This document shows, one piece after another, positions 56,257 to 64,000 of a DNA stretch of 64,000 nucleotides. The notes beneath the pieces were generated by a model, which saw only the letters and a program-made list of their open reading frames with translations, was not told where the DNA came from and did not search any database. This DNA comes from Eutreptiella sp. 'Long Island Sound 2002' (lineage: Eukaryota; Euglenozoa; Euglenophyceae; Eutreptiales; Eutreptiaceae), in contig OZ038384.1 in NCBI GenBank assembly GCA_964036045.1, forward strand, positions 21,319,000 to 21,382,999. The letters run 5' to 3'. How positions within the stretch are numbered: position 1 is the first letter of the stretch; every line of letters starts with the position of its first letter. Position numbers and translations under genes: made by a program.

Positions 56257-56259
56257 CTA
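56217..56259 (-). promoter_or_regulatory. UAG readthrough signal (element A)
   Basis: TAG at 56259-56257 with the same downstream fold: outer GAGGAG/CTCCTC, hairpin CCCAC-GGGA-GTGGG and a second small hairpin. The following 27 codons are open into protease. Confidence 0.65.
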
Positions 56260-59200
56260 GACTTGGCTTCCCACAGCCCATTCCGGCTGCGATCCGCCAG
56301 GACTTTGTCCACCACGTTGCTGGGCTTTGAGTTCCTCCAACGTCCTCAACATGTCCTCAGCAACCTCCTCGATCGACCTCACTCGTCGGTCTTGGCCAGG
56401 TCCACCACCATAGCCTCTTCCTCCGCCTTTTCCTTGGCATTTGCCTTGGCCTTTTCCCCCGTCTCCGCCCTTAGCCTTCCAATCGGAAATCTGCTGCTCC
56501 TTGGGCTTCTTTTCGGGGTGGGCGGCGAAGTAGGCCTTCTTGTCCGCCTCATACACCTTGCACTGACGGTGGTCGTGTGCATGGTTGTTTCCCTTGCCAT
56601 AACAGACCCAGCACCCGTCATGCTGCGACCTGTACTCCCGGAATGAGAGCGGTGGGTTCCCGATCCTCCTTGGCTCTTTGCCCCTTGGTCCCGCCCGGCT
56701 CCATCTGGACCGATCCTGCCCATTGTTCTTCACGTTGTGCGCCACAAACGCGAAGAAGTGGGCCTCCTCGTGATCCTCCCGGGACCAGTGGTCTTGGCCA
56801 CTTCCACTACCATCCTCCGCGGAGTTGGCCGTGTCCTCCTGGATCTCTCGATGATGACGGTCCTCTCAGTGGCCTCGTTGTCCATGACCGTGTCGATCCT
56901 GCACGTGGGCCTCGTTCTTCGCATTGAGCTTCAACTCCACCGTAATGTACTTCACGATCTCGTCCAGGCTCATGCGGGCGAAGATGACCTGCATCCTCAG
57001 TGGCTCCCCGCGACTCCACTCCACGTTGTTGAGGCGCAGCAACCTTTGCCCCATGGACTCTCCAAACACCTCCACGTACACGGCATTCTTCAGTCCCAAC
57101 ATCCGGTTGGGTTCGCCCAGGTTCCTCCTGAAGAACTCCATGATACCCGCATGGGTATCCTCCGCCGCCATGATCCTCACCGCCACTCGCTTCTTGGCGC
57201 GCTTCTTCTCCTCGTCCTCCACTCGCCTCTTCCAGTTGCCGGGGAGGACGTCCTTCAGCAAGTGGCGGATTTCACTGGCCTCGTTCCAGTCTTCCACCAG
57301 CTTGAGGCATCTGCGGTACTTCCGCAGATACCGGTTCCACTCCCGGACCCGCAACTCACCGCGGTCCAGCGGCAGCGGGATGGACCATAAGTCCTCCAGC
57401 TTCTGGTTCGGAGCGTCCACCCGCTCCTCATCCTCCAACCACTGGAGGCAGGCCTGCTCCGTTCGGATCAATCCTTCCCGGATCTGATCCCGCAGCTCCT
57501 CCTTCAGGTCCTGCGCCAGCCGGTGTGGGAATGTCCGGCATACCCGCTTGTCCCGCGGCGCTCCCCGCATCTCGCCGACGACCTCCTCGGCGAAGTCCTC
57601 CCAGTCCAGGATGAAGTCATCTAGGTTGGACGGGTTGCCATCGTAGTAGGGAATTCTGATTCCCCTGAGGTCGTCAATCCTGATGGCGTCTCCGACGTCT
57701 CCAGCCACCACTCCACCGAGACGGATACCACCTCTGGCCGGGGGGTGTGAGTACACTCCCCGTACATCCCTCTCCTCCATGGAGTGCGGTCCAGTTGGGC
57801 CTGAACCCATGGGGTTTGGAATGCGGGAAGGATTTGCTCCATCGGCCGTCCATATCCCCGTATTGGGGTCCTTCGCCCACAGGTTTCCGCCTGGATGACC
57901 TCGACCATGTCCGTCGGCGCTTCCCATGGTTTGCCCCTGCATGGTCTGGCTCTCGATCTTCTCTTCCGCATAAACTACCATATTCGTCGTGATCGGTACA
58001 TCCTGGGCGGCATGGGACATCTGTACCGTCAGGCTCCTCGGGTCCGTGGTTACGTGCCCTTCCCGCATGGACCGAGCCGGTGCCGTGTGTTCCCCGAGCA
58101 TTGTGGATTCGCTGAACATGGGAACAAACGGCAGCGCACCCGGGTCAACACGCGGAGGCGCGTATGGTGCCTCTGCAGGGCCGCCCATGGGTTTCTCCAT
58201 GGCGCTCCTGAGGGTCTTAACACGCTCCACCAGCTCTACCGCGGCCGGCTTTGCCGGGAGCTCCGGACCCGAGGCGAGGGGCTGTAGCTCCTCTAGCCTT
58301 TTCAGGCGTCCCGACATGTCCTCCACCAGGTGGAGGAGGCTGTCCACCACTCGCTGCTGCTTCTCCAGGGCCAGCTCCAGATTCTCCCGGTACCGGTCCC
58401 GTTCCGCTCGCAGCTCTTCCATGTCTTTCTCCGCGGCCGACTGGTCGTCCAGGATCACCGCGACGTCCTCCTCTAGACCGTCCTTGGCGTTGTCCAGGCG
58501 GTCAAGGCGATGCACGATGGCGTCCATCCCCATCTTCGGGTACTTGCCCATGAGGAAGGACACGTGCTCGCAGTGGCACACAGCGTGCTTTCCGCCGGAT
58601 TCAGCGCATCCCGCGATTCCCGGCACCTCAGACTCATCACCCATAGGCGTATCGCCTATGGCGTCCGTCTCTGGTCCCGTGTGCCGGGGCACAGGTGCCG
58701 TCCGGGCCCTGGCTGGCCTCTCCAAGCCCTCGGCGTCGCGCTTCAGGGCGGGCTCGGGGGCCGTATGCGCCCTGGCGATCTGCGCGGACATCTCCGACTC
58801 CGAAGGCGGCTCGTAGGCTGTCCGATAGCCCTCGGAGTGCCCCTTGGATTCCCACAGCCTGACCGGGCTGGGGTCCGTGTCCATAGCCCAGGCGTCCCTT
58901 GCCGCGGACTTGGGTGACGCGCGCTTCCGGTAGCGCTAGGCCCGTCCTCCACTGCTGCCTGAATGGCAGGCCTCATCAGAGTCCTCCGCGGCGGAGCGGA
59001 GGTTGCATGCCTTTCGGCAGCGACGCTCACACATGGAGACCAGATCCTCCATGTCACGTCCTCCTCTTCCCGAATGTCGTACTTCTCTTCGGGCTTCAAA
59101 TTCCGGAGTTCGCCATGCTCTTGAACGTCTCGGTTCTTCTATGGCTCCAATCTCCGGCGTGGTGTCCAGCGAGTCCACAATACGCACCCGGGGCGTACTT

Positions 59201-59358
59201 GGGCAGGGCTCATAGGGGCCCAAGTCCCCGGGTCGGCGGTTGGTAGGGGCAGCAGGTAAGCCTCTGCTACCATAAAGAAGGTCCCTACCAGGACCGGCCC
59301 CCGCTGTGCCCCTTCCGCCTGTTACCCCTGCTGATTTACTCCGGATCAACGATTGCAT
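56257..59358 (-). pseudogene. gag: Element A gag, two nonsense codons
   Basis: One frame from ATG 59358 (in the LTR) to UAG 56257, interrupted by TAG at 58936-58938 and TGA at 56866-56868. Features in order: N-terminal Pro/Arg-rich part, cysteine cluster (MCERRCRKAC), CHCEHVSF, coiled coil (about 58310-58460), and the capsid-like region from YYDGNPSNLDDFILDW. The nucleocapsid follows with CWVCYGKGNNHAHDHRQC (CX2CX8HX4C) and Lys-Gly repeats. It differs from the standard CX2CX4HX4C knuckle in spacing. Confidence 0.88.
59261..59272 (-). other. Primer-binding site of element A
   Basis: TGGTAGCAGAGG on the minus strand, directly after the LTR end. Confidence 0.8.
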
Positions 59359-61639
59359 TTCTCAAAATCCTCAAAGTCCAGGGTCCAAAACCCAAAAATA
59401 TAGAAAATGTAATCCTCCTTCAACCCTGAATGGCAACCAGATCCCACAAATACAGCAATAACCCAATCCACAATCCAATCCAAATGGCGGGCATTCGTTC
59501 AGCACATCGATGGTCTCACGATGGCGGGCATGTACAAGAATTGCACCAAGGAAGAAAGCCCTGAAATTGGCATATGAACACAAATAAAGCAAAGTTGGGG
59601 AAAGATGGAAACATACACATTCACAGCCATAAACACCTCATTCCCTGGACTCAAGACCTTCTCTTGACTCACCAACATATTGCCCTGCACCAGGTCAAAT
59701 GAGATGGCTGAATGCCATATGTCACAAGTCACTACACAAACCCCAAAAATGTGTTCACTCCCAAGCCTATATATCCTAGCCCAATAGGGGAGGTGGCGTG
59801 TCATGGCCTAGAGTGGCACTCAGGACCATGCCCTACCCTGACATAACCTTGGTTGGACTTGGAGTTGAATGGGCTTGGAGATATGCCCCATGAGTTTGAA
59901 CTCATAACATGCCAAAAAACTGCCAATTCACACCATATTGGCCATATATCAAATATATGCTCAAAATTGAAGTTACCACTTATCCGAAGGCTCAAAGCAT
60001 GCATGGAATCGAAGTCCAATATTCATGGAGGATGGAGACCAAAGACCAATGCCCATGTACATCCCCATTCTACCCTTGAAACCCCTTCGGATATGGGCGC
60101 CACGCACTGCCCAAGTCAGCCCATGATCTTGAGACCAATTCTTGTGATCCTTCGTGCGCCAATCCAAATGGAGTACACAATCCGGCATATGGTGGTGTTC
60201 AGGTCCAAAGCATATGCCAACATATGAACAACATACCATGGTTCGACTCCCCATAGGCTTCTTGCTGTTTGCCGACCAGCTAAGTACACGAAACGCAAAA
60301 ATGAGCAAAAATTGAGGTCAAAAACATGAAAATATGACCAAATACAAGGTTGTCATGATAGTATATCTCTATGCTCACCCATGATATCCGTTCATGGTTC
60401 AATACACAAATGATTCGAACCATTTACGAACTATTCCCCCACTTGGATCCCCAATCGGGCGCACGGAGATACCTTCGCCACCCATATCTACATGCCCAAT
60501 GAAAATGGGAGTGCACTCATGGATCTCTTTGTCAAACATACCATGAGCAATACATATGCGGTAGACTTAGTCTAGCACTTTGAATTCCACAATTGGGACA
60601 TGGGCAAAACCCTTGTCACGTATGGCTCCCCATCTCTTCGGCCACACGAAGATATATAACATGGGCGTGAGCATATCAAGACATATACCATGCATATAAC
60701 ACATACCCTCAAAATGTGGCTCCCACCATGATATGTCATGTCCCTCCATGGTCATAACTTCACGTTAAAAATACGTAGGAACCCAAGGAAAATTGCTATG
60801 CAACCCCAACACTCATGCATTACACTCGAAAGTCGCATTAAAATATTCGGTTGCACGGTCCAAGAGTTATATATCCCTTTATGCCCTCTTGACCATTATC
60901 CCTTGCTACACCGGGCATGTGTACACACCAAAGGCGTTTGGTGCTTCATAAATTAAATTGAGACTGAGGCGCTTACGACGCAACCTTTCTTATTCTCTTT
61001 CCTCACACTCGCTCGTAGATATGGCCCTTCAAAGTGGTCCCACGATTCACTTTTGTTTCCCTTATATCTCCACGTCAAATGGGTGGCAAGTATAAGGGAA
61101 ACCTGATTCGGGCATAGGGAAAAAAGTATGACCACTCGAAGAAGTCCAAATCAAGTGCGGCGATGTCGAAGTCAAAAATCCGATTTTGGCATCGCGAAAA
61201 ATTCAGATTAAAATTTAGAGTGCTTATTTAGAAAATTGCGGAAGCAACGAAGCCTTTGCTGATGAAATCTGACCCTTCAACGGAGTATCCGCCAAAATAT
61301 CTGGAAATAACAGTTAACCAATCGGTTAACGCAAAATCGCGAGCCAACTGACAGTCGCCGATACATTGACCATCAGAACGAAAGGCTGAAAAATTACGGA
61401 AACATTATGATAATAAAACCCTGTTGATTCCTGATATTCCGATATATAAATCTCCGCTGGCGGTACCTCGGTTCTGAATATGGCCGCTCGTAGCCGGAAT
61501 GGCCAAACCTATCACACTATCACATCGGGTTAGTTCAAGTGGATGGGAGAGTATGATATCAGCCAATGGCGGCTTGCGGGCACATAGATACACACCCCAA
61601 GTGACCCCAAGATGGCCACGGGGGTCCGAACCGGCTTCA
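59273..61639 (-). repeat. 5' LTR of element A (2367 bp)
   Basis: Starts TGAAGCCGG at 61639 and ends CTTCTTTA at 59273. It has the TATATAAATC-like box near 61444, the GTTAACC inverted repeat near 61317, and the gag ATG at 59358. Its middle (60040-60110) differs from the D and C LTRs, suggesting two LTR sublineages. Confidence 0.88.
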
Positions 61640-62040
61640 CTGAATTACAGCGCGACCAGACAGGCACGCGCGCGCACACAGACATCCGGCGATCGTCCAT
61701 TCCAGCAGTACATTGGAATCTGTCCTGTCAAATCAGAATTTCTGATTTTTGATTTAATTCCGACATCTAAATCTGAATTCTGCCTGCTGCTATGTGCAGC
61801 GGTCACTGAATTCTGTCTGCTGCTGTGTGGGACAATCACCTAGTATTCTAACCTATTACAGCCCCTTCCTAAGCTTCTAGGTATCCACTTAGGGGCTGGT
61901 AACTCCTATAGTTGGATACCTGTGAGTGTGGCACTTAGAATGAAGAAGAGGTGGTGCACAGTTTGACACAACATTCCCACATGGCTCTGAGGTGTACACC
62001 ATGGTGATGGATGGGCTGATGTAACTATCAAACCACCTGA
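61640..62040. other. Flank right of element A
   Basis: No gene. A (CG)n-rich patch lies at 61660-61680. A 33-bp unit (CTGAATTCTGYCTGCTGCT) is repeated at about 61773 and 61806. Confidence 0.5.
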
Positions 62041-63350
62041 ATGTAGTACCACTATCACATCCGGCACCCTTGAATTGGGGGGGGGGTCCTGGAGACCATT
62101 GGCCCTATTTTCCCGCCTAATGGGCAAACAAAACGGCACACCGGAACCTAAATTCGATGCCCAAGTGATTTCTGGGCACAGATATGCAAGTTTGTGCTGC
62201 CCCAGCGTCTCGTTGTCGAGGGAAGATGTTGCCAGTGAAATCAGCACCCTCGAATTATGGGGGGTACGCATCTGAATTGCCCAAAGTAAGTAAAAATTGC
62301 AAAAATCTCATTTTTGGTACCAATTTTTCGTTAGCGCTCTGGAAATCTGAAATCTGTCAATCTGTACATGTTCTGCGGGCTTTAGGATCTTGTAGGCGTC
62401 GATTGACAAGAAACAGATGATACCAATGCGTCGGGCACCCTGAAAATAGGGGGGGTAGTATCTCTTTGGGCCCGGCGGGGTCCGTCATGCTAAAAACCCC
62501 ATTTTCAGCCCCCTTTAGGGGGTGGGGGGAGCTGCAGAAACCAGAATGGCAAATTTCTGCACCCCCAGCGCAAATTCAGGTGAAACAGACCTCACCATTG
62601 CGTTTAGCACCCTCAAATTAGGGTAAGGGGGGGTGCTTCAGGTCCATTCTGGACAATTAGCCCAAAAAGGCTATTTTTGGCTCCAAAAATTGTGTAAACA
62701 TGACAATATGTCACAAACTTCGCAATCTGGATGCCTGGTGCAGTCAACAGTGTGCTGCAAGATGGCTCTCAACGGGCAGTGCCATTGCATTTGGCAACCG
62801 AAAAAATGGGGGGTTACACACTTTAACCGCCCACATCGGACCCAAAATGCAAAATCACCATTTTTGGCATCAAAATTTGGTGTTCGCTCTGATGAAGTGA
62901 AAAACTGTCAATCTGCAGCTAATCTGTACCTCACAGTGCCGCTTAGGTGTCAATGGGTGGGAAGAGAGTGTCACGGTTGCACTCGGCATCCCTAAAAAAG
63001 GGGGCTGTGTACCCTATATCACGCGCCCGGGTCCCGGAGGTGAAAAAACATACCTCCACCCCGGAGGGGGGGGGGGGGGGGCTGTCAGAATTCTGGCTGA
63101 CAGCTGGCTGATTTCCTGATGTCGACCAGGAATTGCGCCAAAAATTGAGAACGGTTCGAAAAAGCTTTTTCTCAAACTTCTAAGTGTACTACAGGACCCT
63201 ATTGAGGTGTGCAAAAAAAACCTCTGGCTCACTGTAACCGCCTGTGGGCCCCTGTGACCATCACAAGGTGACCCTGTCGGGCTGTAAAAGTTCTGCAGCC
63301 TGAATTATGGATTGTGAGGGGGGGGGGTCAGATTTCTAAGCCATGCATGG
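62040..63350. repeat. Degenerate tandem repeat, about 185 bp, each with a G run
   Basis: A core of the type GGCACCCTNRAATTAGGGGGG recurs near 62063, 62239, 62430, 62602 and 62980. Steps are about 177, 192, 172 and 2x189. Flanking words such as CTGTCAATCTG also recur. The G run grows to over 15 near 63065. ORFs here are not credible. Confidence 0.65.
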
Positions 63351-63579
63351 CTGAAATTGCAAAGGATTAAAGTGCAGCGGCTTGGATGTAAGAGGTCTGA
63401 ACCACTCATCACCCTGGACAGATTGTTTACCGTGCGCGCCCGCGTTCTCGGCGTGGTAAACGTAGTCGGTGCACGCACCACAATCTGAACGTATGTACAC
63501 CCATGTCAAGCAGGGGAGGGAAGACACATGGTTTACCATTCAATGGTCTCTTAGAAAAGGGAAAGGAAGGGAAGGCGGT

Positions 63580-64000
63580 GGTTGATTTGGATGGCGTTGA
63601 GTATGCTGGTGTCCTTGGATATCCGATGCAGTCCGTCAGGGCCCTCAATCCTTGCGGAGGGGCCGGGTCTCGTGCTGCAGCCCATGGCTAAGACCTCCGA
63701 CTCGAGTGCACGAGCTGGTCTAGGTCTGGGCGATGCCGGTGGATACCTCATGCCATGCAACCCGTGATTAGTGAGGGAAGAGTGGAAGGGAAGGGAAATT
63801 CTGTGATTTTGAAGCCTTGTTAACCTTGTTGACTTGCTGACCATGCTGTTGAGTATGCTTGTTGTCCTTTGATCCCGTGGCGCGTTGTCAGGGCCCCCGA
63901 TCCCGTAGGAGTGGCCTAGACGGTGCCCGTACCCCACCGCTAGGACCTCCGACTCACTTGGCGAGGTGGTCTGGGTGGCGGCGTGCGTTGCATACCTCAT
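63580..64000. repeat. Two-copy tandem repeat, about 250 bp
   Basis: GTTGAGTATGCT...CCTTGGATATCC...CTAAGACCTCCGACTC...CATACCTCATG at 63597-63755 recurs, diverged, at 63849-64000 and runs off the window. No gene is visible. Confidence 0.65.

Larger units (their letters stand above)
49921..61639 (-). mobile_element. Ty3/gypsy element A, nearly complete
   Basis: Minus strand: full 5' LTR (61639-59273), primer-binding site, gag (59358-56257), UAG, pol (56256-51154), polypurine tract (50852-50842) and the first 0.92 kb of a 3' LTR. Damage: TAG and TGA in gag; one TAG and two frameshifts in pol. It is the best copy for reading domain order. Confidence 0.9.

Noticed and set aside
62075-62995. ORFs in the right-hand repeat region
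   Set aside because: They overlap degenerate tandem repeats and G runs and show no protein-like composition.

Overview
This window is eukaryotic nuclear DNA made almost entirely of nested and decayed transposable elements; I found no ordinary host gene. The evidence is spliceosomal GT-AG introns, chromodomain Ty3/gypsy retrotransposons with 2.4 kb LTRs, a LINE-type reverse transcriptase, and a DNA transposon with terminal inverted repeats. The organism cannot be fixed from the sequence. A repeat-rich alga or protist (for example a streptophyte alga or a dinoflagellate) would fit. The primer-binding site of the LTR elements (TGGTAGCAGAGG) matches an initiator tRNA-Met whose acceptor strand begins AGCAGAG.

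Layout. Bases 1-2499 hold the 5' LTR and gag start of one minus-strand Ty3/gypsy element, which runs off the left edge (element 0). It lies inside the 3' LTR of a second minus-strand element (C: 2500-6119 plus 21757-28238). C is itself split in its reverse transcriptase by a plus-strand relative (D: 6124-21752) with a 4-bp target duplication, GCAG. D has lost most of pol and part of its 3' LTR. D also carries a 6.3 kb DNA transposon (12470-18780) flanked by a 1.2 kb direct duplication of D sequence. At 28239 C's 5' LTR gives way to a minus-strand LINE (28239-31257). Next comes a plus-strand element fragment (E: 31515-42959), interrupted by a 6.06 kb A-poor, G/T/C-rich repeat block (33108-39171) that is again flanked by a direct duplication (590 bp). 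Bases 42960-49920 hold diverged repeats and a broken minus-strand ORF, perhaps a LINE ORF1. Bases 49921-61639 are the most complete Ty3/gypsy copy (A, minus strand). Bases 61640-64000 are low-complexity tandem repeats. The LTR between A and C looks like one shared LTR split by about 21.7 kb of later sequence.

How the genes work together. In the Ty3/gypsy family, gag and pol lie in one frame separated by a single UAG in all four junctions seen. The UAG is followed at once by a predicted three-way RNA fold with a GNRA-loop hairpin, which suggests programmed stop-codon readthrough. Pol order is protease, reverse transcriptase, RNase H, integrase, chromodomain. The DNA transposon carries an intact two-exon DDE-like transposase gene. 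Immediately downstream is a four-exon gene that ends in a 2-oxoglutarate/Fe(II) dioxygenase-like domain and is broken by three TGA codons and one frameshift. Copies of a palindromic GGTTCAACCG motif crowd the transposon ends and most of its introns. This transposon and the UAG readthrough module are the two most interesting systems in the window.
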